Of a stretch of 5,511 nucleotides of DNA, positions 1 through 5,273 are shown one piece after another. Position numbers and translations under genes: made by a program. Under the pieces are notes generated by a model, which was not told the DNA's origin, did not search any database, and saw nothing but the letters and a program-made list of their open reading frames with translations. Position 1 is the stretch's first letter. The number at the start of each line of letters is the position of its first letter. The DNA comes from Prevotellaceae bacterium UBA1716 (lineage in GTDB: Bacteria; Bacteroidota; Bacteroidia; Bacteroidales; Bacteroidaceae), in assembly GCA_002317225.1 (NCBI GenBank), contig DCIW01000179.1, positions 1 to 5,511 on the forward strand, in the 5' to 3' direction.

Positions 1-878
1 CATTGTGCTGGAGTTTTTCCTGTGAGTGATTTGAAGAATCGTACGAAGTGCTGGGGATATTCAAAACCTAAGCGTTGGCTTACCTGACTTACGCTCAGAG
101 TGTCTGATTGTAGCAGTTCTTTGGCACGCTGAAGCAGTCGGTCATTGATGAGATCCTTGGCTGTGCGACCTGTCTCGGTCTTGACGAGTGTGCCGAAGTA
201 ACCGTTGGAGAGGCAGCATTTGTCAGCAAAGTAGGCAACGGTAGGGAGGCCTTCATGCTCTGTTTTCTCTGCAATGTATTCATCAAGAAGTGAGAGGAAC
301 TTCTTTACTACCGAGTGGTTAATCTCCTCACGTGTGATGAACTGGCGGTCGTAAAAGCGGAGGCAATAGTTCAGCAGCAGTTCGATGTTGCTGACTATCA
401 GTTCGCGAGAATGGCTGTCGATCGCGTGATGCAGTTCCTGCTCAATCATATCGACTACCTGTCGGAATACAGCAATCTCTGATGGTGAGAGGTGAAGTGC
501 CTCGGTACTGGTATAGTCAAAGAACTCGTATCGACGAATATTTGCCCCAAGGTGTGTGCGATTGAGGAAGTCGGGGTGGAAGAGTATTCCCACACACTTA
601 GGTTGAATTGTAGGGTCAACCAGTTTCATGTCCACCTGCTGACCTGGCGCAAAACTCGTAACAGTCATCTCGTCGAAGTCGTATGGAGTTCGACCATACG
701 AGATGGTGCATCCCTTCGTTTCCTTCAGCCAAAGTCCATATACACCATAGTGATACCGAAGTTCTTCCGGCATCTCTGTGCGTCTATTCAGATGAACCAC
801 CGTAATAAGTGGGTGCAGGGTCTCAATTCCGAAATGGTCATTCACCTGCTGTATGGTGTTGTAATAAATGTGTTGCAT
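1..878 (-). CDS. AraC-family transcriptional regulator, 3' end cut by the window edge
   Basis: An open frame runs from ATG at 878-876 to the left edge without a stop: 292 complete codons plus two bases. The C-terminus matches the AraC/XylS DNA-binding domain. The first helix-turn-helix lies at about residues 212-238 (VAYFADKCCLSNGYFGTLVK). The second is at about 261-290, with the family signature SVSQVSQRLGFEYPQHFVRF followed by FKSLTGKTPAQ. Only a few residues should be missing, because the family usually ends shortly after TPxxYR. Residues 1-180 form the variable sensor and dimerisation part and show no recognisable ligand site. The start is 2 bases after the stop of the CMD-cupin gene, so this is the last known gene of the operon. 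It probably controls the promoter upstream of the flavodoxin gene, where AraC-like half-sites are visible. Regulator identity is sure; target and inducer are inferred. Confidence 0.93.
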   Translation of the reverse strand, partial: MQHIYYNTIQQVNDHFGIETLHPLITVVHLNRRTEMPEELRYHYGVYGLWLKETKGCTISYGRTPYDFDEMTVTSFAPGQQVDMKLVDPTIQPKCVGILFHPDFLNRTHLGANIRRYEFFDYTSTEALHLSPSEIAVFRQVVDMIEQELHHAIDSHSRELIVSNIELLLNYCLRFYDRQFITREEINHSVVKKFLSLLDEYIAEKTEHEGLPTVAYFADKCCLSNGYFGTLVKTETGRTAKDLINDRLLQRAKELLQSDTLSVSQVSQRLGFEYPQHFVRFFKSLTGKTPAQ

Positions 879-880
879 AA

Positions 881-1969
881 TTATTTGTTCACCTCATTAT
901 ACTGTTCATCCGTCACAGGCTCCAGCCACTCATTGCTCTCTTGACCTTCAGTCTTTACATGCGTAGCGATATGCTGAAACCAAGAGTCAGCAGCTGCACC
1001 ATGCCAATGCTTCACTCCTTCGGGTATGTCGATTACTGTACCTGCAGTCATAAGGATAGCAGGTTTGCCCCATTCCTGATACCATCCCTTACCAGAAACA
1101 CAGATGAGTATTTGTCGTGCTCCGTGATGGATGTGCCAGTTGTTGCGGCAACCGGGTTCAAAGGTCACGTTGCTCATTGGCAGAACGGTCTTCTCTCCTT
1201 CACCGAGATTGGCAGGCTTGAGAGGATTGAGATAACTCTCTCCAATGAAATATTGAGCATAGTTCACGTTGCTTGCACCCTTCTCGAAGTCGCTCTTGAG
1301 CGTATAGCCCTCTGCATCAAGCCAAGTACAAAGTTCGTTCACTTGCTCCTGCGTATTGCCCATATTCACCGCACCAGCCTTGTGAGCAGCTAACTGAGGT
1401 GCAACACCTTTCATTCCGCTCAAAGCGGCCACCGTAACCAGTTCGCGATCAGCATCATTCAACTGATCTCCGGCAAAAATATCACCAAAGAGATGCGCCT
1501 TCAGATAATAGTCATCCTGCGGACAGAAATCGTAGGTGAAAGGTTTTCCACCACACAATCTTGTCTGAACCTCAGTACCATTACGCAAAGCCTTCTCTGC
1601 ATCGTCCCATTCCGTAGGGCGAACGAAAGGTTTGCCTTCAATCCAATGTGAAGTTTCAGAAGGTTTCAAAGTTTCAGAAGGTTTCAGGTTTTCTGGTGAA
1701 GATGTAATTACCTTCTGCAACACCCCCAACGCATTCAGCGAACGAGGAAATCCCGTGTAAGCATAGAGTTGCGAGAATGCCTCTTTTAGTTCATTTACTG
1801 TTACGCCCTTGTCGAGAGCATCTGTTATGGCAATCTCCAATCGCACGAGGTCACCCTGAGCCTCCAATGCAGCGCAAGCCGCAAGCGCCTTCTGTCTATC
1901 TGTCAAAGTCTGTCCCATAGTTGTCACTGTTATTGCTGCTCCGAGGAGCAAAGTAAGTATTCTTCTCAT
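881..1969 (-). CDS. Exported protein with two carboxymuconolactone decarboxylase-like domains and a C-terminal cupin
   Basis: A 362-residue protein. Residues 1-19 are a signal peptide (MRRILTLLLGAAITVTTMG), so it probably works in the periplasm. A first CMD-like domain spans about 22-90 and contains GVTVNELKEAFSQLYAYTGFP. A linker with a duplicated LKPSET (95-106) leads to a second CMD-like domain at about 150-218 (DRELVTVAALSG, H196, NMGNTQEQVNEL). Neither domain has the CxxC pair of AhpD peroxidases, so that activity is unlikely. The cupin (about 258-338) keeps metal ligands: HIH at 279-281 in motif 1, with Gln286 where Glu is classical, and H321 in PEGVKHWH of motif 2. Similar CMD-cupin fusions are often annotated only by domain and their substrate is generally unknown. 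The start overlaps the flavodoxin stop by ATGA, indicating coupled translation. Domain calls are firm; the reaction is not known. Confidence 0.93.
   Translation of the reverse strand: MRRILTLLLGAAITVTTMGQTLTDRQKALAACAALEAQGDLVRLEIAITDALDKGVTVNELKEAFSQLYAYTGFPRSLNALGVLQKVITSSPENLKPSETLKPSETSHWIEGKPFVRPTEWDDAEKALRNGTEVQTRLCGGKPFTYDFCPQDDYYLKAHLFGDIFAGDQLNDADRELVTVAALSGMKGVAPQLAAHKAGAVNMGNTQEQVNELCTWLDAEGYTLKSDFEKGASNVNYAQYFIGESYLNPLKPANLGEGEKTVLPMSNVTFEPGCRNNWHIHHGARQILICVSGKGWYQEWGKPAILMTAGTVIDIPEGVKHWHGAAADSWFQHIATHVKTEGQESNEWLEPVTDEQYNEVNK
889..894 (-). promoter_or_regulatory. Possible ribosome binding site of the AraC-family gene
   Basis: AGGTGA on the minus strand lies 10 bases before the ATG at 878, inside the last codons of the CMD-cupin gene. 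It is a partial match to a Shine-Dalgarno site and supports the 878 start together with the 2-base spacing to the preceding stop codon. Bacteroidetes often do without such sites, so the match may be incidental. Confidence 0.3.
1651..1686. repeat. Two exact 18-base tandem copies in the domain linker of the CMD-cupin gene
   Basis: The unit aagtttcagaaggtttca occurs at 1651-1668 and again, identically, at 1669-1686. Each unit itself contains GTTTCA twice, so GTTTCA appears four times with alternating 10- and 8-base spacing. Eighteen bases keep the frame, giving LKPSETLKPSET at residues 95-106 between the two CMD domains. Exact duplication at nucleotide level points to recent slippage. Confidence 0.9.
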
Positions 1970-2715
1970 ATTTGTTTACCCGAAATATCGTATTTCTCGT
2001 TGATGATTACCTGCCCATTTTTAGCCTGACGCTTTGAGGGTTTTGCTTGAGAGACATCAGCTTTTATCGCTTTAACAGCAGTAGAAATAGATAGGTTCGC
2101 AAAACCGATTTTTGTCAGCCATGAACTGATCATCGACGAGGCATTGCTTACTTGCGATGATTTTATCCAAAGGCTTTCGTTCATGTACTTACCATCGGGT
2201 ATAAGTCGCTTGAAATCAGCCACAAGACTGCTGATACCGCTTGAAGCACTTGAAGCAACGAGACCTACATTCTTACCTGCCATCTTTGCACCATTGTGGA
2301 AGAGGAAAGTCTGCATAGGTGCTGCCATCTGACTCCACCACAGCGGTGTGACGATGATGATGTTATCATACTGAGCCACATCGACATTTACTTCCTTGAT
2401 GGCTGGATAACTGCTCTCGCTCGAAGGGTTGTTTCGTATTGCAGAAATGAGTGAAGAACCGATAGCATAATTGTTGGCAGCATAGTCAAGTCCTTCCTCA
2501 GCAGGCTGAATCTCGACAATGTCGCAACTCACTTGCTTGCCCATTTCTGTGGCAATCGTCTTGCAGTTGTTCGTGAAACTATAGTAAGCTACAAGAGTCT
2601 TACCGTTCGTGATTTTCCCATCAGCCGACTCTTGCGACTGAGATTCATTGCTACATGCCGCCATAACACTAATGATGGCTAACATTGATAACAGGGTAGA
2701 GAATAAACGCTTCAT
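1966..2715 (-). CDS. Flavodoxin-family lipoprotein (Flavodoxin_4-like)
   Basis: A 249-residue protein. Residues 1-20 form a lipoprotein signal peptide ending MAA before Cys21, so the protein is probably lipid-anchored in the cell envelope; MAAC is an acceptable though not ideal lipobox. The flavodoxin fold starts at about 39: TLVAYYSFTNNCKTIA carries the FMN phosphate loop in the form S-x-T-x-N, with N50 followed by Cys51. Later come IIIVTPLWWSQMAAPMQTFL (119-138) and VGLVASSASSG (150-160), which match the FMN isoalloxazine loops of this family. The domain ends near 207. A 42-residue tail follows, ending NGQVIINEKYDISGKQI, which resembles a C-terminal tail I associate with secreted Prevotella/Bacteroides proteins. 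It is the first gene of an operon with the CMD-cupin and AraC genes. The role is probably FMN-dependent electron transfer or quinone/electrophile reduction outside the cytoplasm; partner unknown. Confidence 0.92.
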   Translation of the reverse strand: MKRLFSTLLSMLAIISVMAACSNESQSQESADGKITNGKTLVAYYSFTNNCKTIATEMGKQVSCDIVEIQPAEEGLDYAANNYAIGSSLISAIRNNPSSESSYPAIKEVNVDVAQYDNIIIVTPLWWSQMAAPMQTFLFHNGAKMAGKNVGLVASSASSGISSLVADFKRLIPDGKYMNESLWIKSSQVSNASSMISSWLTKIGFANLSISTAVKAIKADVSQAKPSKRQAKNGQVIINEKYDISGKQI

Positions 2716-2750
2716 AATTGTCTATTTTTTGAGGTTTAACTTTTCGGTTG

Positions 2751-2758
2751 CAAAAGTA
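2751..2758 (-). promoter_or_regulatory. Bacteroidetes -7 promoter box of the flavodoxin/CMD-cupin/AraC operon
   Basis: The minus strand reads TACTTTTG, a perfect match to the Bacteroidetes -7 consensus TAnnTTTG, 35 bases upstream of the flavodoxin ATG. Transcription would begin near 2746 and give a leader of about 30 bases. No TTTG-like -33 element is found at the normal 19-21 base spacing; the sequence there is AACGGGT. A weak -33 region fits a promoter that needs an activator. Confidence 0.7.
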
Positions 2759-2780
2759 CTACCTTTTATTATAATACCCG

Positions 2781-2820
2781 TTACCTCAATTTTGGGAAGA
2801 ATTACCTGAATTTCGGAAAG
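2781..2820. promoter_or_regulatory. Paired direct repeats, probable operator of the AraC-family regulator
   Basis: Two 19-base units, 2781-2799 (ttacctcaattttgggaag) and 2802-2820 (ttacctgaatttcggaaag), are identical at 16 positions and start 21 bases apart, i.e. two helical turns. AraC-family activators bind such tandem half-sites with about 21-base spacing, with the inner one touching the -35/-33 region. Here the inner unit ends at about -35 relative to the inferred start. A third partial copy (TACCT at 2760-2764) lies 22 bases further in, next to the -7 box. Binding by the regulator encoded at 1-878 is inferred from geometry and linkage. Confidence 0.65.
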
Positions 2821-2941
2821 TGATGCGCGTATAGTTGGCTTCTTATTTCCTGAACAACTTCTTCTTTAGCCATTCACATACAGGTTCATCATTTTCAAAG
2901 AAAACTTATAGAACTTTATAACTGATTTGTCTTTAGTTTGA

Positions 2942-3055
2942 ATTATTCATGGAGTTAAAGGACAAATGTACTTAACTTGGGTTTAAATATGAAAAGAAAG
3001 TAACGTCTTTAACTTCCTTAACTTCTATAACTTTTTTAACTTCCTCATGAATAAT
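2942..3055. repeat. Candidate dispersed repeat element with inverted arms
   Basis: The arms attattcatg (2942-2951) and catgaataat (3046-3055) are perfect 10-base inverted repeats. Inside them, ggagttaaaggac (2951-2963) can pair with gtctttaacttcc (3005-3017) with two single-base bulges. The right half also carries the 9-base tandem array. The nested layout suggests either a folded RNA after the aldolase gene or a small non-autonomous repeat of the Bacteroidales type. No T-run follows the stem on the minus strand, so it is not a standard terminator. Confidence 0.5.
3009..3044. repeat. Four tandem 9-base units (ttaacttcc type)
   Basis: The units are 3009-3017 ttaacttcc, 3018-3026 ttaacttct, 3027-3035 ataactttt and 3036-3044 ttaacttcc, in unbroken phase. 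On the minus strand they read GAAGTTAAR-like. One frame there would give EVKKVIEVKEVKDV, but it lacks a plausible start and family, so I treat the array as non-coding. Confidence 0.75.
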
Positions 3056-3068
3056 ATAGGTTAGAATG

Positions 3069-4091
3069 CTACAACTCAGCAATCAATTCCTCCACATCAC
3101 ATTTCTTTGTTGCCCAACTTGTAACAAAGCGTACCGTAGTCTCACTCTCGCCTCGAGTGCCCCATACTTCAAAACTGCTTGTCTTCGAGAGTCTGTCCAT
3201 GACATCATTCGGAAGAACGAAGAACTGCTGGTTTGTGGGTGAGTCGAGATATAGTTTGTATCCTTTATCCACAAATCCCTTCTTTAGCAACATTGCCAAT
3301 TCAATAGCATGACGTGAGATTTTCAGATAGAGATCATCAGCGAATAGGGTAGAGAACTGAACACCAAGCAACCTGCCTTTAGCCATCAATGCACCATGCT
3401 GCTTGATGAGAGGGAAGAAATGCTTCAGCAGGCCTTTCTTTGCAACAACACTTTCTCCGAATAAAGCACCAACCTTTGTACCTCCTATATAAAAGATGTC
3501 ACAGAGGTCAGGCAAATCGCTCAACGTGATGTCGCACTCATCTGATGCAAGACCATAACCAAGTCTTGCACCATCGATATAAAGAGGTATGTCAGCCTTA
3601 GTGCAGATATCATGAAGCTGTGTCAACTCATCCTTAGAGTAAAGCGTGCCATACTCAGTCGGAAAACTGATATAGAGCATTCCCGGTGCCACCATGTGTT
3701 CGTATGTCTCATCAGCGTAGAAATTGTCTATGTACGACTTCAATTCCTTGGCACATACCTTTCCATCGTGCGAAGGCAGCGTGAGAACCTTATGCCCACA
3801 CGACTCGATAGCTCCCGACTCATGAACATTGATATGAGCAGTCTCTGCTGCGAGAACACCCTCATGGCGCATCAGCAGTGCATCAATGACCGTAGAATTT
3901 GTCTGAGTGCCGCCGATAAGGAAATGAATGTCTACATCGTCCGTACCAACAGCCTTGGCTATCAGCCTTTTTGCTTCAGCACAGTACTTGTCAGAACCAT
4001 ATCCCGTAGTCTGCTCCAGATTAGTCTCCATCAGTCGCTGCATCACCTGTGGGTGGCAGCCTTCCATATAATCAGAATCAAAATGTTTCAT
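3069..4091 (-). CDS. PLP-dependent aldolase, low-specificity L-threonine aldolase family (COG2008 type)
   Basis: A 340-residue cytoplasmic enzyme of aminotransferase fold type I. The family reaction cleaves L-threonine or L-allo-threonine to glycine and acetaldehyde. Visible landmarks: FDSDYMEGCHPQVM at the N-terminus, GGTQTNSTVIDALL (60-73), TAHINVHESGA (84-94) with His86 likely stacking on the cofactor, YIDGARLGYG (171-180) with Asp173 for the pyridine nitrogen, and GGTKVGALFGE (203-213) with Lys206 as the expected Schiff-base lysine. Length is normal for the family. I chose ATG at 4091 because homologues begin at this MKxFxSD stretch. An in-frame ATG at 4130 would add MVTSNILQSNNKN and lies 2 bases after the upstream stop, so coupled initiation there is possible. 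It probably shares a transcript with the membrane protein gene upstream. Family is sure; exact substrate preference is not. Confidence 0.92.
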   Translation of the reverse strand: MKHFDSDYMEGCHPQVMQRLMETNLEQTTGYGSDKYCAEAKRLIAKAVGTDDVDIHFLIGGTQTNSTVIDALLMRHEGVLAAETAHINVHESGAIESCGHKVLTLPSHDGKVCAKELKSYIDNFYADETYEHMVAPGMLYISFPTEYGTLYSKDELTQLHDICTKADIPLYIDGARLGYGLASDECDITLSDLPDLCDIFYIGGTKVGALFGESVVAKKGLLKHFFPLIKQHGALMAKGRLLGVQFSTLFADDLYLKISRHAIELAMLLKKGFVDKGYKLYLDSPTNQQFFVLPNDVMDRLSKTSSFEVWGTRGESETTVRFVTSWATKKCDVEELIAEL

Positions 4092-4132
4092 ATTTTTATT
4101 GTTAGATTGAAGGATATTGGATGTAACCATAG

Positions 4133-4498
4133 TTATATTTTAGAAATCAATAGTCTAGTAATCATCGCAGGAAAAACAGATATGATTATCCATCCAATCA
4201 ACATAAAGAGATACCATGCCTCCGTCGATGCATCTGCTTGGAAAAAAGAGATGAGCAGATATGAACATAATGGAATAATATTGCCCAAGTATAATGATAA
4301 GAACATAGATTTCACTTTGCGCTTTGTATATAACAAAGACGAGATTATACCTGCTATACATGCGTTGACTATAAAGGTTCCCATGATGATTGGGGAACTA
4401 AACCAATTGGCACCCGATATTAAAAGCCATATTAGGCAACAGACGATTCCTGTTGAGATGCTGCACAGCAAAGATGCAATGAATATTTTTCTAAACAT
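4133..4498 (-). CDS. Small four-helix membrane protein of unknown function
   Basis: A 121-residue, strongly hydrophobic protein that I do not recognise. Four membrane segments can be drawn at about 5-28, 35-57, 64-86 and 95-118. The basic stretch YTKRKVK (57-63) between segments 2 and 3 is expected on the cytoplasmic side. There is no signal peptide cleavage site and no enzyme motif. Its TAA stop lies 2 bases before the alternative ATG of the aldolase gene and 41 bases before the preferred one, so the two are probably co-transcribed. Even so, nothing in the protein suggests a threonine transporter, and it is too short for known ones. The start at 4498 follows an A/T-rich leader and places a basic MFRK before the first helix. 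The minus-strand reading is preferred over the overlapping plus-strand frame because of the clear membrane pattern. Confidence 0.75.
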   Translation of the reverse strand: MFRKIFIASLLCSISTGIVCCLIWLLISGANWFSSPIIMGTFIVNACIAGIISSLLYTKRKVKSMFLSLYLGNIIPLCSYLLISFFQADASTEAWYLFMLIGWIIISVFPAMITRLLISKI

Positions 4499-4540
4499 AT
4501 AATAAGTTTGAATTCTGATTTACTTCATTTTTTTTCGGAA

Positions 4541-4548
4541 TAAAGATA
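4541..4548 (-). promoter_or_regulatory. Weak candidate promoter before the 121-residue membrane protein gene
   Basis: The minus strand reads TATCTTTA, one base off the Bacteroidetes -7 consensus TAnnTTTG, 42 bases upstream of the ATG at 4498. No good -33 element is seen. The box lies within a short GAATA/TATTC inverted repeat. In a 95-base A/T-rich gap a near match can arise by chance. Confidence 0.25.
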
Positions 4549-4593
4549 TTCGGTAAGGGAAAGACCAGAAGAAGAGATTGTTTAATTGTCTAT

Positions 4594-5040
4594 TCATAAT
4601 TTAGCTGTTATATACCATTTGATCCACAGAGCAATCACAAGAAGCACCAAAGCAGCTTCCCAAAGCCAATATCCTATGTATAAGGTCTCAACTTGTTCGA
4701 CATGGCCAGCTTCATCCGATAAGATATCTCTATTCCAAATAAATAGAAGTCCTAAGATTGCGGCAAGGGTGCTCATGATAAGAGTGAATATTGAAGGGCA
4801 ATATTTTTTAGTGCAGGCTTTTACCATAGCCATCCAAAACAATGTGATAAGATAGATAGGATTGGCACACCAGGTGTAAAAATTGGTCTCTCCTATTAAA
4901 TACCATCCGAAAAGGTTCATCCAAATACCTTGATAGTATTGGGCGTCGTTATTAGAAGTACTATAAACCGGGAAAATATGCGCTAATATATAGCAGATAA
5001 TGCTTAGTATTATCAATATTTTGAATATGTTCCTTTTCAT
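4594..5040 (-). CDS. Four-helix membrane protein of unknown function
   Basis: A 148-residue protein that I cannot assign to a named family. Membrane segments lie at about 5-24, 57-76, 82-103 and 120-143. The loop after the first helix is aromatic-rich and carries GIWMNLFGWYLIGE (38-51) then FYTWCANPIYLITL (54-67). This pattern of GW-x-x-L-x-G followed by W-x-ANP recalls short uncharacterised membrane proteins in many bacteria, but that is from memory. The second extracytoplasmic loop (about 103-119) is acidic. The start at 5040 has basic MKRN before helix 1 and an A-rich leader (CAACAAAT). The next gene downstream starts 95 bases away, so an operon is possible but not assured. Its promoter could be the box in the hairpin at 5221-5273, giving a leader of about 185 bases. 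Confidence 0.78.
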   Translation of the reverse strand: MKRNIFKILIILSIICYILAHIFPVYSTSNNDAQYYQGIWMNLFGWYLIGETNFYTWCANPIYLITLFWMAMVKACTKKYCPSIFTLIMSTLAAILGLLFIWNRDILSDEAGHVEQVETLYIGYWLWEAALVLLVIALWIKWYITAKL

Positions 5041-5063
5041 ATTTGTTGATGGTTATTCTGTTT

Positions 5064-5141
5064 TTAAGATTGACTACAACTTTGCTCGTAATGTTCTCCT
5101 CCATATGGGTTCTCGCCCAAGTAATCTTGTTTGAACGTTAG
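5064..5141 (-). other. Possible C-terminal gene remnant without a start codon
   Basis: Between a TAG (5144-5142) and a TAA (5066-5064) the minus strand is open for 25 codons and includes YLGENPYGGEHYEQSC. Its composition looks like real protein and differs from the hydrophobic or low-complexity frames around it. There is no ATG, so it would be a decayed gene end or a chance frame. It lies in the leader of the 148-residue membrane protein gene. Confidence 0.15.
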
Positions 5142-5220
5142 CTATAACTCAGATATATATTTCTAACTACAAACTTCTCCCGAATCCCCCAAAAAGAGGA
5201 AATAAGGAGGTTATAAATTG

Positions 5221-5273
5221 TTTTGGGGCAAAGATACATATTTTTTCTTGAAAAATGCATCTTTGCCCCAAAA
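5221..5273. repeat. 53-base near-perfect hairpin (inverted repeat)
   Basis: Arms ttttggggcaaagat (5221-5235) and atctttgccccaaaa (5259-5273) are a perfect 15-base inverted repeat. Pairing continues inward as mismatch, 3 pairs, mismatch, 3 pairs, for 21 of 23 positions, leaving a 7-base loop at 5244-5250. The base of the stem is AAAA/TTTT on both strands, with no extra T-run, so it is not a typical terminator. It may be a palindromic operator, a miniature element end pair, or a folded leader. Confidence 0.9.
5229..5236 (-). promoter_or_regulatory. Bacteroidetes -7 promoter box inside the hairpin
   Basis: The minus strand reads TATCTTTG followed by CCCC, a perfect TAnnTTTG. Transcription would start near 5224 and run toward the membrane protein gene starting at 5040. 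The expected -33 position holds only a T-run (ATTTTTC). On the plus strand the mirrored arm reads CATCTTTG, one base short of the consensus, so the promoter is favoured in one direction only. Confidence 0.5.

Larger units (their letters stand above)
2716..3068. other. 353-base intergenic region: operon control elements, a repeat and a possible gene remnant
   Basis: The part next to the flavodoxin gene (2716-2820) holds its promoter and the paired direct repeats. The part next to the aldolase gene (2942-3068) holds the inverted and tandem repeat. Between them a 20-codon open stretch on the minus strand (2905-2843) would read ENDEPVCEWLKKKLFRK before a TAA. It has no start codon and may be chance or the tail of a lost gene. 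I see no tRNA and no clear intrinsic terminator for the aldolase gene. Confidence 0.6.

Noticed and set aside
95..286. 63-codon minus-strand frame
   Set aside because: It overlaps the DNA-binding domain of the AraC-family gene in another frame and is a shadow of it.
492..944. 150-codon plus-strand frame
   Set aside because: It lies antisense to the AraC-family gene, which has clear family motifs in its own frame.
941..1393. 150-codon plus-strand frame
   Set aside because: It is antisense to the cupin and second CMD domain and has no recognisable features.
3009..3044. Tandem units as a CRISPR array
   Set aside because: The units are 9 bases long and contiguous, without spacers.
3612..4502. 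296-codon plus-strand frame
   Set aside because: It is antisense to the well-supported aldolase gene and the membrane protein gene, and its translation shows no domain or signal.
5221..5273. Hairpin as an intrinsic terminator
   Set aside because: After the C-rich arm each strand continues with AAAA, not a T-run, so neither direction has terminator form.
5221..5273. Hairpin as an invertible promoter like those of Bacteroides capsule loci
   Set aside because: The spacer between the perfect arms is only 23 bases, too short for the usual invertible segments, and no recombinase gene is present in the window.
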